The notes under the pieces were generated by a model. The model did no database searches. It was not told the origin of the DNA and saw nothing but the letters and a program-made list of their open reading frames with translations. DNA of 64,000 nucleotides from Clostridiales bacterium (GTDB lineage Bacteria; Bacillota; Clostridia; Christensenellales; Borkfalkiaceae). The translations under genes were made by a program, and so were the position numbers. How positions within the stretch are numbered: the first letter of the stretch is position 1; each line of letters starts with the position of its first letter. Location of the stretch: NCBI GenBank assembly GCA_022508265.1, contig JAFLVP010000001.1:1-64000 (forward strand), in the 5' to 3' direction. Shown here one piece after another: positions 40,785 to 48,888 of this stretch.

Positions 40785-42443
40785 ATGGGCAAAATTACCC
40801 GAATCGACCTGTCGGCGGACAGACTTTTATCCGTCGCCTTGCAAATGGCAGACGATCATAACTATATCGGCGCATTGAAAATGCTGAACAACCTTGCCGG
40901 GCGCGGAGAGCTTTCTTTGGACGCGCTCTCTCTATATGCCGAAATTTACGACGATTTGGGACTCTACGAAAAGTGCATTAACGGCTGGTTCCTGTTTTTA
41001 GACAGCGCAATAACGGAAGACCTTTCGGACTGCTACGAAGGGATTGCCGTTAGCTTTATGAACCTGGGGATGGAAAATTTTGCCGCATTTTACTACAATA
41101 AGCTGCTTGAGGAGGCAAACGGTTTCAGCGCAGAGGAGAGGGAGAGCATTTTAAGGGATTTCCTCTCGACCGAGGAGAACCCCCTTAAATTTGCCTATCC
41201 ACCCGCCGTTGCGGACTGTACGCAGATAATTTCGGAAGGCGTTTCGTATATGAAAGCCGGCGATTTCGGCAGGGCGGTCGAGGAATTCGAGCAGGTTGAG
41301 GACGAAAACCCCTCCTATATGACCGCCCGCAACTATATTGCGATGTGCAAAATAGTTACGGATAAAATAGATGAGGCAGAGCAGGAGTGCAAAGCTCTTT
41401 TAAAGCGAGACCCGAACAATATTCAGGCGATGACTACGCTTGCGGCGTGTTATTCCGAGCGCGGCGAGGTGGAGGCGGCGGCAGAGCTTGCACGGCGCCT
41501 CGTCGACCTCGACGTAGAGGATCAGGACGAAATTTACAAAATCGCCACCGTGTGCTGCGAAAACAGGATGCACAAAGAGGCATACGCAATGTTTTCAAAG
41601 CTTTCGGGCGACATTGTCTACGATAAAAATATAATGTATTTCAGGGCGGTTGCCGCGTACAACAGCGGAAAGCTTAAAGAAGCGTTCGACGAGTTCGACA
41701 GACTTCTTACAATCTATCCCGACGCCGTAATTGCCCGTCACAGCTACGAATACGGGCGTGCGGTCGCGGATAGCGGCGCAGAGGGGGAATTGAGCTATTT
41801 CTACCGCCTCCCGCAGGAAATGAGGGAGGAAAATTTAAGTATTTTAAGCTCGTATCTTGCCCTTCCGAAGGCGCAGGCTAATAAGCTTTACGACCCCGAA
41901 CAGCTTGAAGGGTGCATAAATTGGTGCTTCGATGAGGTGGACGGCGCTCACGGCGGAGATTTGCAGCGGGTCGCGCTGATGGTTGCGGTCAAAGCCGGAT
42001 TGGATTATTCGGTTGCAAAATATATGCTCGACGCCTTCCTGCCCGACGAGATGAAGATAGAGCTTTTAACGGCAATTATTGAGCGCAATGAGGGCGTCGA
42101 TTTGGGCGTGGTAATCTGTAACGTCCATAAAAACGTTTCGATTGACCCCTTAAATATAGGCAGGGCAAAGAGAAAGCAATTCCTCGGCGCGTACGCTAAT
42201 CTCTGCTCGCACTTCGTAATTTTGGACGCGTACAACGGCTACAAAATCAAGGATGCCACGGAGAGGGTGTATTCAAAGCTTAAAGAGAGCGACAATCTCA
42301 ACCTCGCGAACGATTCACAAGCGCTCGCCGCAGCCATATATATAAAGTCGGGTGTGCGCGAGGCGGGTATAAGCGGCAAAAAGATATATCATTTTTTCGA
42401 TATAACGCAGGATAGGGTCGACCGCATTTTGGAGGTATTATGA
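40785..42443 (+). CDS. TPR-repeat protein
   Basis: A 552-residue soluble protein, helical throughout. Several tetratricopeptide repeats are seen, most clearly at about 30-100 (NYIGALKMLNNLAGRGEL and following), 148-240 (GDFGRAVEEFEQVEDENPSY, NIQAMTTLAACYSERGEVEA) and 280-320. The role is probably in protein-protein interaction; no enzyme motif is seen. The next gene overlaps by 4 bp (ATGA). Confidence 0.8.
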   Translation: MGKITRIDLSADRLLSVALQMADDHNYIGALKMLNNLAGRGELSLDALSLYAEIYDDLGLYEKCINGWFLFLDSAITEDLSDCYEGIAVSFMNLGMENFAAFYYNKLLEEANGFSAEERESILRDFLSTEENPLKFAYPPAVADCTQIISEGVSYMKAGDFGRAVEEFEQVEDENPSYMTARNYIAMCKIVTDKIDEAEQECKALLKRDPNNIQAMTTLAACYSERGEVEAAAELARRLVDLDVEDQDEIYKIATVCCENRMHKEAYAMFSKLSGDIVYDKNIMYFRAVAAYNSGKLKEAFDEFDRLLTIYPDAVIARHSYEYGRAVADSGAEGELSYFYRLPQEMREENLSILSSYLALPKAQANKLYDPEQLEGCINWCFDEVDGAHGGDLQRVALMVAVKAGLDYSVAKYMLDAFLPDEMKIELLTAIIERNEGVDLGVVICNVHKNVSIDPLNIGRAKRKQFLGAYANLCSHFVILDAYNGYKIKDATERVYSKLKESDNLNLANDSQALAAAIYIKSGVREAGISGKKIYHFFDITQDRVDRILEVL

Positions 42444-43270
42444 AACTTTACGATTTCGACGGTATGTTTGACGAAAAGCTCGGCGAATACATCAAAAAGA
42501 ACGTCGGCAAATACAGAGAGAGCGAGTGGGAGGATATAATTCCCGCGCTCTACAAAAGGTTCGGGAATACCGTTATTAAGTCGCTTGGAAAAACTCCCAA
42601 CGAGTTCTACGGCGAAATGTCCGACGACGAGCTTGTAAAATGCCTCAAAGCGCACCTGAAGCAGGACGTGCCCGTTTCGGAATTTCTCTGCTCTGCAATA
42701 GAGAGTCGTTCGCTTGCGGACAAGCTTCTGCCCCTCCTGGACGGAACGGACAGCGAAAGGGAGTACGCCATGAACCTTATGGGCTCGGACGAGCGCGCAA
42801 TAGGCAAATATATGGAAATTCTCGTAAATACGGACGACAGCGACTTGAAGGACAGATGCGTGGACTACATAAAGGAAAAGGCTGACCTTGTAGTGGATTG
42901 CGCATTGGAAAATTATAAAAAGGGCATTGACAAGGAGTATATGCTTGAAATACTTTCCCGCTCGGTGGTAAAGAAGGAGGAAATTTTTGATATTCTTTTA
43001 AAGGAATTCCGCACCGACTCCGACAATATCCCCATGCACGCAAGTTATCTCGCGGCGTACGGCGACGAGCGCGCCATTGAATATCTGCTCGATAAAATCG
43101 AAGAGGAGTGGATAACCTTTATTGAGTTCCAGGAGCTCAAATTTGCCATCGAGGCGCTCGGCGGGCAATACACAAAGAAGCGCGATTTCTCAAACGACCC
43201 CTATTACGAGCTCATAAAGTCGCACAGCGTATCCGAATTCGACCTCTTTGGAAATCTTAAAAAAGACTGA
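42440..43270 (+). CDS. Helical HEAT-like repeat protein, unknown function
   Basis: A 276-residue acidic protein, all-alpha by appearance. The pattern LMGSDERAIGKYMEILVNTDDSDLKDRCVDYI and YLAAYGDERAIEYLLDKI is like HEAT/armadillo repeats. No catalytic motif is visible. It is the last gene of the run from 37,979 and is coupled to the TPR gene, suggesting that the two products interact. Confidence 0.7.
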   Translation: MKLYDFDGMFDEKLGEYIKKNVGKYRESEWEDIIPALYKRFGNTVIKSLGKTPNEFYGEMSDDELVKCLKAHLKQDVPVSEFLCSAIESRSLADKLLPLLDGTDSEREYAMNLMGSDERAIGKYMEILVNTDDSDLKDRCVDYIKEKADLVVDCALENYKKGIDKEYMLEILSRSVVKKEEIFDILLKEFRTDSDNIPMHASYLAAYGDERAIEYLLDKIEEEWITFIEFQELKFAIEALGGQYTKKRDFSNDPYYELIKSHSVSEFDLFGNLKKD

Positions 43271-43287
43271 TAATTTAAAACTTGTGC

Positions 43288-43326
43288 GCGGCTTGCCGAA
43301 AATTTCGGCAAGCCGCTTATTTTTTG
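43288..43326 (+). terminator. Terminator of the hslO-TPR-HEAT run
   Basis: A stem of about 12 bp, GCGGCTTGCCGAA/TTCGGCAAGCCGC, then a run of six T residues. Confidence 0.9.
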
Positions 43327-43373
43327 TTTAAAATTTTTTGAAAATGGCAAAACTTTAAGCGGAGGTAATAATT

Positions 43374-43562
43374 ATGCAGCAAATAACAGCTAAAGAATTG
43401 CAGCTCATAACCGACGCACTCACCGCCGAGGGCTTGATATGCAAAAAGGCAAGAGCTTATTCCAAGACTCTTACAGACATCGAACTTTCACAATTTATGG
43501 CAAGTATTGCCGACGAACACGAACAGCGCTATAATGCGCTATTGAGCGTAATAGGAGGTTAA
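43374..43562 (+). CDS. Small CotF-partner-like spore coat protein
   Basis: A 62-residue helical protein preceded by GCGGAGG. It has the form of the small helical proteins that pair with CotF-type coat proteins in clostridia (KELQLITDALTAEGLICKKA, ending EHEQRYNALLSVIGG). The CotF-like gene follows after 2 bp. The role in the spore coat is inferred from this pairing. Confidence 0.65.
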   Translation: MQQITAKELQLITDALTAEGLICKKARAYSKTLTDIELSQFMASIADEHEQRYNALLSVIGG

Positions 43563-43564
43563 AT

Positions 43565-43861
43565 ATGAAGCTCACGAAAAGCGATATTACACTCAACGAA
43601 AAGGACGCTTTGCAGGATATGCTGGAGTCCGAAAAACAGCTTATGACAATCTACACCACGGCGCTGTTCGAGGGCAGCACCAAGACGATGAGAAAGAATT
43701 TCTCCTCCAACCTTTTAGGCGTTGCCGAAAACCAGTACAGCCTGTTCCAGCAGATGTCCACGCGTGGATACTACACCCCCCAGCCCGCCAATAAAAACCT
43801 TATCGACGACGCAAATTCAACCTACAAAAAGCAAAAGAATTCACTCAAATCATCAGGTTAA
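43565..43861 (+). CDS. CotF family spore coat protein
   Basis: A 98-residue protein with the CotF helical pattern: NEKDALQDMLESEKQLMTIY, then FEGSTKTMRKNF and ENQYSLFQQMSTRGYYTPQPA. Short CotF proteins of this kind are common in clostridial spores. It is cotranscribed with the preceding small gene, and a strong terminator follows. Confidence 0.85.
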   Translation: MKLTKSDITLNEKDALQDMLESEKQLMTIYTTALFEGSTKTMRKNFSSNLLGVAENQYSLFQQMSTRGYYTPQPANKNLIDDANSTYKKQKNSLKSSG

Positions 43862-43894
43862 ATTTTACAAAAAAAGAATAAATTATAAAACAAA

Positions 43895-43930
43895 AAGTCC
43901 GCCGAGCGCTTACCCGCTCGGCGGACTTAC
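43895..43930 (+). terminator. Strong hairpin terminator of the coat genes
   Basis: A perfect 14-bp stem AAGTCCGCCGAGCG/CGCTCGGCGGACTT with a six-base loop. The same left arm recurs at 44265-44278. Confidence 0.8.
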
Positions 43931-44015
43931 ACTCGAATTATAGAATAATAGAATAACTTTTTACGGCTTTCACATAATACTTTTACGGGCAAAGTTTGCC
44001 TGAAATAGGAGTAAT

Positions 44016-44249
44016 ATGAAAGCAACAGGAATTGTCAGAAGAATAGATGAGTTGGGAAGAGTAGTTATTCCCAAAGAAATAAGAAGCACGCTACGTCTCA
44101 AGTCGGGCGACCCGATACTGACAACATTGAAAAATATCCCCGACTTAAACAACAATCAAACCATAAACCGTCTATTTTCCGACGACAACGAAACCTACTA
44201 CATACTCGCCATGTTAGCCATAAAAGAAAGGCTGCATCTGAATGTTTAA
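44016..44249 (+). pseudogene. AbrB/SpoVT-type regulator fragment
   Basis: A 77-codon frame. Residues 1-33 are a classical AbrB DNA-binding domain (MKATGIVRRIDELGRVVIPK, then EIRSTLRLKSGDP). After GDP the sequence loses any resemblance to the family (expected EIFTD and a GAF-type C-terminus), so the rest is probably frameshifted or replaced sequence. It may still make a short DNA-binding peptide. It lies at the very edge of the core genome, between two copies of one terminator arm. Confidence 0.65.
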
Positions 44250-44264
44250 TTGAAGATAAAGTGG

Positions 44265-44346
44265 AAGTCCGCCGAGCGTACCTGATATACACCCTAAAAA
44301 TGTCTAACTGTTGGGGTGTATATCATCACCGCTCGGCAAGTTTTTT
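44265..44346 (+). terminator. Terminator hairpin interrupted by a small palindromic insertion
   Basis: The outer arms GCCGAGCG (44271-44278) and CGCTCGGC (44330-44337), followed by a T run, match the terminator at 43895. Between them sits a 45-bp palindromic insert, so the whole forms a nested stem. Confidence 0.7.
44283..44327. mobile_element. MITE-like 45-bp palindromic insertion
   Basis: TGATATACACCC (44283-44294) and GGGTGTATATCA (44314-44325) are perfect 12-bp inverted repeats. ACC flanks both sides (44280-44282 and 44328-44330), consistent with a 3-bp target duplication. The ends (TG...CA with ACACCC/GGGTGT) resemble IS3/IS150-type termini. Removing it would leave a normal terminator. 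Confidence 0.5.
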
Positions 44347-44439
44347 GCTAATTAAAGTTTTTGATGAAATATTGCTATTAGAATAATGTTACGAGTACTT
44401 TTTGTGACATAGAGGATCTGTAATAGTGACTACAAGAAC

Positions 44440-44468
44440 TTGAAATTATTTCCAGAATATGGTAAAAT
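44440..44468 (+). promoter_or_regulatory. Sigma-A promoter of the RloC-like gene
   Basis: TTGAAA at 44440-44445, a 17-bp spacer and TAAAAT at 44463-44468. AAGGGA precedes the ATG at 44513. Confidence 0.75.
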
Positions 44469-44512
44469 TTTCGGTGAGATGTTAAGACATAACTAAAGAA
44501 AAGGGAACTAGA

Positions 44513-46879
44513 ATGATAAAGAAAATAAAATCAATAAAAAATTTTGCTGTTTTTGAAGATTTTAACTGGAATAATTCTGTTAAAAACTCTGATGGGTCAG
44601 TTATAGAATTTCAGAAGCTTAATATTTTGTATGGAAGAAATTATTCGGGTAAAACAACTCTATCAAGAATTTTCAGGGCAATAGAAACAAGGCGTTTGCC
44701 TGATAATTATGATGAGATAGAGTTTGAGGTGGAGGACGATCAATTTAATTTAGTGACACAATCTAATCTAGCGAGTTTTGAAGGAAAGATTAGGGTATTT
44801 AATGAAGATTTTGTTCGCGAACATCTTAAATTTCTTGTTGATCCTGCTGAGGAAATTGAACCTTTTGCTATACTCGGTGCAGAAAATGCCAAGATTCAAG
44901 AAAGAATCGATTTGTTAGAAAAAGAAATCGGTTCCAATGAAGAAGGAAAAGAAACTGGTTTATACAAACTTGCTAAAGATGCCGAGGAAAATAGAAAGAG
45001 GGTAGAAAAAGAGTGGACAACAGCCAGCAAATCTTATGACATTCGTTTAACAGAGAAAGCAACGGATAGAAAGATCGGAATAAAATATGATCCCGAAAGG
45101 TTTGGTGACCAGAATTATAACAGGACGAAATTGAATGATGACATAAAATGTGTCCTTTCCGACACCTATTTAGAGCTGAGCTCAGAACAAAAGGATACGT
45201 ATGAAAAAGTAATAAAAGAAAATGTTAAAACTGCTGTAAAAACACTTATTCCTGAAGATATTAATTATTCTAAATTTTGTAGCGAGGCGCAATTATTGCT
45301 TTCGCGAAAAATTGGTTCGTCCAATAAAATTAAGGAACTGCTTGTAGATGTTGCATTAAATGAGTGGGTTAAGCAGGGCGCAGTTTTGTTGGAGGGTAAA
45401 AATATATGTGCTTTTTGCGGAAACCCTATTTCAGACAACAGGTGGAGTGAAATACATTCACATTTTGATGAAGAGTCCAAAAAGCTTGAAGAGGAACTGC
45501 AGAATCTCATATTAGCAATAAAGTGTGAGGAAGAGAAACTTTCTAATCCTTTTAACTTGATCAAACAAGAAGATTTTTATCAGACTTATATTAAAGATTT
45601 TCAGGATTTTCTCAACAAGCGGGAGGCATATTTAATTGCTTATAAGGATGCCTTAAAATCTATTACCGACCAGTTAGAAAAAAGAAAAAGGCAAATAACT
45701 ATTTCCATAGATTTTATCAAGCCACAATTTAATGAGAAGTTATTAAACAGCATTGTTAGCGACTTTAATAAAATTATAGATGAAAATAATAATTATGCCG
45801 ATAGTTTAGGTGTGAAAAAAAGACAAGCACAAAAAGCGTTGAGACTGGACGAAGTCAGCGGATTTTGTAAAACAATCAAGATAACAGATTTACAAGAAAA
45901 CATAGCCAAACTAGAAGATGAAAAAAAGAACGCTACCGATTTAGCATTGAAGTTAACTATTGAATTATCAAAAAAGCGCCATGAACTTGAAAAAACGAAA
46001 AGGCAATTAAATGACGAGGAAGAGGGTGCACGTAGAGTAAATCAGTATTTAAACCATTATTTTGGTCATAGATTCATCACGCTTGTTGCTGAATCCGTCG
46101 AAGATGAGGAGAAGCGAATAAGATTTAAAATAATGCGCGGAGACAAGCCGGCGTATAATTTGAGTGAAGGAGAATGCAGCTTAATCGCTTTTTGCTATTT
46201 CATAGCTAAACTAGAAGATATTGATACTTTCAATGAAAAAACGATTATTTGGATTGACGATCCTATTTCAAGTTTGGACAGTAACCATATATACTTCATT
46301 TACAGTTTGTTATCATCACAAATTGCAGATAAAAACAATTGCGAGCAGCTTTTTGTCTCAACTCATAATCTTGATTTTTTAAAATATCTTAAAAGATTAA
46401 AGTTTAAAACAGATACTTCTAAACAGTATTTATTGGTTGAGAGATTAAATAAAATTTCTGACATTAAAAAATTACCTAATTATTTAAAAGAAAATGCTAC
46501 GGAATTTAATTACTTGTTTTCTATAATTTATAAATGTTCCCAGTGCACTTCAGTAACAGACGAAAATTACGATATGTTATTTTCTTTTGGTAATAACGCT
46601 CGCAAATTTTTGGAAATGTACTTATATTTTAAATATCCCATGCCGAGTAAGGATGAAACTGAAAATTTAAAAAAATTCTTTGCACCAGATGAAGTCCCGC
46701 CAATTTTAATTAATAGAATGTTAAATGAGAGGTCGCACGGCACTTCACCTGAAAGAATGATGAAAATTGATATAGAACCCGAGACAATTAATGTAGCTAA
46801 AAAAATAATAGATAAGCTAAAGCAAGATAGGGATCAATATAATGCATTGCTTAAAAGTATAGGGGTAATAGCGGAATGA
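44513..46879 (+). CDS. rloC: RloC-like zinc-hook ATPase, putative anticodon nuclease
   Basis: A 788-residue AAA_13-type protein. Walker A is GRNYSGKTT (about 40-48), followed by long coiled coils (about 125-180 and 330-515) interrupted by CAFCG (about 301-305), a candidate zinc hook. The ABC-type signature YNLSEGECS is near 549 and Walker B IIWIDDPISSLDSN near 578. The C-terminal 130 residues contain R-x-x-x-E in NNARKFLEMYLYF and a histidine 41 residues later in NERSHG. That arrangement resembles the Arg-Glu-His triad of PrrC and RloC anticodon nucleases. These cut tRNA upon phage-induced damage. Only this single hook pair is obvious. AT-rich, alone in its transcription unit, first gene of the defence island. 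Confidence 0.75.
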   Translation: MIKKIKSIKNFAVFEDFNWNNSVKNSDGSVIEFQKLNILYGRNYSGKTTLSRIFRAIETRRLPDNYDEIEFEVEDDQFNLVTQSNLASFEGKIRVFNEDFVREHLKFLVDPAEEIEPFAILGAENAKIQERIDLLEKEIGSNEEGKETGLYKLAKDAEENRKRVEKEWTTASKSYDIRLTEKATDRKIGIKYDPERFGDQNYNRTKLNDDIKCVLSDTYLELSSEQKDTYEKVIKENVKTAVKTLIPEDINYSKFCSEAQLLLSRKIGSSNKIKELLVDVALNEWVKQGAVLLEGKNICAFCGNPISDNRWSEIHSHFDEESKKLEEELQNLILAIKCEEEKLSNPFNLIKQEDFYQTYIKDFQDFLNKREAYLIAYKDALKSITDQLEKRKRQITISIDFIKPQFNEKLLNSIVSDFNKIIDENNNYADSLGVKKRQAQKALRLDEVSGFCKTIKITDLQENIAKLEDEKKNATDLALKLTIELSKKRHELEKTKRQLNDEEEGARRVNQYLNHYFGHRFITLVAESVEDEEKRIRFKIMRGDKPAYNLSEGECSLIAFCYFIAKLEDIDTFNEKTIIWIDDPISSLDSNHIYFIYSLLSSQIADKNNCEQLFVSTHNLDFLKYLKRLKFKTDTSKQYLLVERLNKISDIKKLPNYLKENATEFNYLFSIIYKCSQCTSVTDENYDMLFSFGNNARKFLEMYLYFKYPMPSKDETENLKKFFAPDEVPPILINRMLNERSHGTSPERMMKIDIEPETINVAKKIIDKLKQDRDQYNALLKSIGVIAE

Positions 46880-46926
46880 AATAGGAGAATAAATAAGTGC
46901 AATTCTATTTTTTAACAATTCATTAA

Positions 46927-46981
46927 ATAATCCCTCTATAACCCCCAGAAAAAAATTAAAAAGGGGTTATAGAGGGATTAT
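46927..46981. repeat. Perfect 19-bp inverted repeat after rloC
   Basis: ATAATCCCTCTATAACCCC (46927-46945) pairs with GGGGTTATAGAGGGATTAT (46963-46981) around a 17-nt A-rich loop. It is too perfect and AT-flanked for an ordinary weak terminator, but may end the rloC transcript or be a relic of a small element. Confidence 0.7.
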
Positions 46982-47034
46982 AAATTTTACTGTGATAAAA
47001 TTAGTTTACGTTCACATTATCCTATTTAAAAACT

Positions 47035-47112
47035 ACAAAAAGTGGCATAATCCAATTTTTTATTGTCAAAAAAGTGGCAATATCTAATTTTGCAACACTC
47101 AAAAAAGTGGCA
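47035..47112 (+). repeat. Three direct repeats of AAAAAGTGGCA before the DUF4143 gene
   Basis: AGTGGCA preceded by an A run occurs at 47041, 47073 and 47106, at 32-33 bp spacing (about three helical turns). The spacers are different. The array ends 6 bp before the -35 box of the next gene, as expected for a cooperative regulator binding site. Confidence 0.55.
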
Positions 47113-47118
47113 ACAATA

Positions 47119-47147
47119 TTGACATTTAAGTCTGATAATGTTAAAAT
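47119..47147 (+). promoter_or_regulatory. Sigma-A promoter of the DUF4143 ATPase gene
   Basis: A perfect TTGACA at 47119-47124, a 17-bp spacer and TAAAAT at 47142-47147. Confidence 0.8.
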
Positions 47148-47167
47148 AATGCTTGTAGAGGTGTTTT

Positions 47168-48466
47168 ATGTTAAAGAGAAAATTCTTGCAAACATTGTTG
47201 GATTGGAAACTTACAAAAGGCAAAGAATGCTTGCTTGTAAAAGGTGCACGCCAAATAGGAAAGACGTATATAATAGATAAATTCGGCAGGGAAAACTACG
47301 GCAACTATATTTATGTTAACTTCTTCACCGAGCCGAAATTAAAAGACGTTTTTGAAGGTTCGCTGGCAGCGGAAGAAATTTATAAAAGGCTGTCGGTATT
47401 TTTCCGTGACGCTCACTTTGTGGAAAATGATACGCTGATATTTTTAGATGAAATTCAGGAGTGTCCCAATGCCCGTACTGCACTTAAATTTCTTGCGATA
47501 GACGGAAGGTTTGACGTAATTGCTTCCGGCTCACTTCTCGGCATCAATTACAAACAGGTATCTTCTATTCCTGTCGGTTATGAAAGACAGGTCGAAATGC
47601 ATTCACTTGATTTCGAAGAATTCCTTTGGGCAATCGGTGTCGGCGAACAAACAATTGACTATATGCGTTCTTTCTTCGAGTCGAAAGAAAAAATTCCCCC
47701 TGCCGTCAACGAGCAGATGCTTTCATATATGCGTGAATATATGATTGTCGGGGGTATGCCAGAAGTCGTGAATACTTACCTTTCCACTAAGCATTATGGC
47801 GAAGTTCACAATGCACAAAAGAAAATTACCGATGCCTATTTGGAGGATATTGCGAAATATGCAAGCACTTCGGAAAAACCTAAGGCGAGAAACTGTTTCC
47901 TTTCTATTCCGCGCCAACTTGCAAAGGAGAATAAAAAGTTCCAGTTCTCGGCAGTAGAGAGTGGAGGTCGAGCACGGAAATATGAGAACAGCTTGGAGTG
48001 GCTTCGTGATGCTAACTTAATTCGTTACTGCAACAACGTATCAACGCCGCAGCTTCCTCTTGTAGCCTATGTAAAACCCGATCAGTTTAAGATATATTTA
48101 AATGACATCGGTTTGCTTGTTTCTATGTATGGCTTTGAGATGAAACAGGCGATTTTAACAGGTGCGCTTAAAGGTGCAGCAAAGGGCGGTATTTATGAAA
48201 ACTTGATTGCCGATATTCTGATTAAAAAGGGACTGCCGCTCTATTATTACAAGAACGACAGCAATTCACAGGAAATAGAATTTTTACTGACCGTAGAAAC
48301 GGAGATAGTTCCCGTTGAGGTTAAATCAACTAATGGATCTACAATTTCGTTAAATAACTTCCTAAAAGAATTTGAGCCAAGTATCGGTTATAAGTTCATC
48401 GCCGGCAACATTGGCGTGGCTGATAACAAAGTAACTTTACCGCTATACATGGCAATGTTTTTGTGA
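47168..48466 (+). CDS. AAA_14/DUF4143 ATPase
   Basis: A 432-residue protein of the widespread AAA_14 plus DUF4143 group. Walker A is GARQIGKT (about 29-36), Walker B LIFLDEIQECPN (about 91-102), and sensor motif ASGSLLG. The C-terminal part has the DUF4143 features ending in YYYKNDSNSQEIEFLL and VPVEVKST, which resemble a restriction-endonuclease-like core (E..V-P-VEVK). Family function is unknown despite its abundance. The spelling and codon use are less AT-rich than the neighbouring genes, suggesting separate arrival. Confidence 0.88.
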   Translation: MLKRKFLQTLLDWKLTKGKECLLVKGARQIGKTYIIDKFGRENYGNYIYVNFFTEPKLKDVFEGSLAAEEIYKRLSVFFRDAHFVENDTLIFLDEIQECPNARTALKFLAIDGRFDVIASGSLLGINYKQVSSIPVGYERQVEMHSLDFEEFLWAIGVGEQTIDYMRSFFESKEKIPPAVNEQMLSYMREYMIVGGMPEVVNTYLSTKHYGEVHNAQKKITDAYLEDIAKYASTSEKPKARNCFLSIPRQLAKENKKFQFSAVESGGRARKYENSLEWLRDANLIRYCNNVSTPQLPLVAYVKPDQFKIYLNDIGLLVSMYGFEMKQAILTGALKGAAKGGIYENLIADILIKKGLPLYYYKNDSNSQEIEFLLTVETEIVPVEVKSTNGSTISLNNFLKEFEPSIGYKFIAGNIGVADNKVTLPLYMAMFL

Positions 48467-48489
48467 TCAGTAATCGAAGAGATTTAATG

Positions 48490-48880
48490 GGGTCAAATTA
48501 TGAGCGTTATCTATAAGCCAACGGGCATGGCGAAGGAACAGGTGATTACGCTTACTGCCATCCCGACAGCGTGTATGTCGTTCCTATCAGCACATTAAAG
48601 AATTAAAAGTATGATTGTTAGGGCAAAAAATGCATACTAACGAAACTTGAAGAAACTTAACATTGGTACGCATCTTTCGGACACGCAAACTATGAAGGCA
48701 AAGGTATAGAGTTCGGTAAGGATGCAGATTTTCACCTTATTACAGCAACGGCATAATGGCACTCGATGCATGTACAAATAATAGCAAACAAGTCAACTGT
48801 ATCGTGATAGAAGACGAGGAGGTAAAGTCGACCATTGTTACTTTCAGAATAAAAGAGTTTTATTGCTATAATCAATATAA
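48490..48880 (+). pseudogene. Decayed gene remnants, origin unknown
   Basis: This 420-bp stretch without a full gene holds short frames broken by stops. Pieces such as DYAYCHPDSVYVVPIS, YASFGHANYEGKG and VNCIVIEDEEVKSTIVTFRI read like protein but lie in different frames. Base composition is closer to the DUF4143 gene than to the helicase gene. It is probably the debris of one or two former accessory genes. A TATAAT near 48870 may serve the helicase gene. Confidence 0.5.
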
Positions 48881-48888
48881 GATTTTAT

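Noticed and set aside
47035-47112. Possible small CRISPR array
   Set aside because: Only three copies of an 11-13 base repeat, with no cas genes and the array abutting a promoter; a regulator binding site is simpler.
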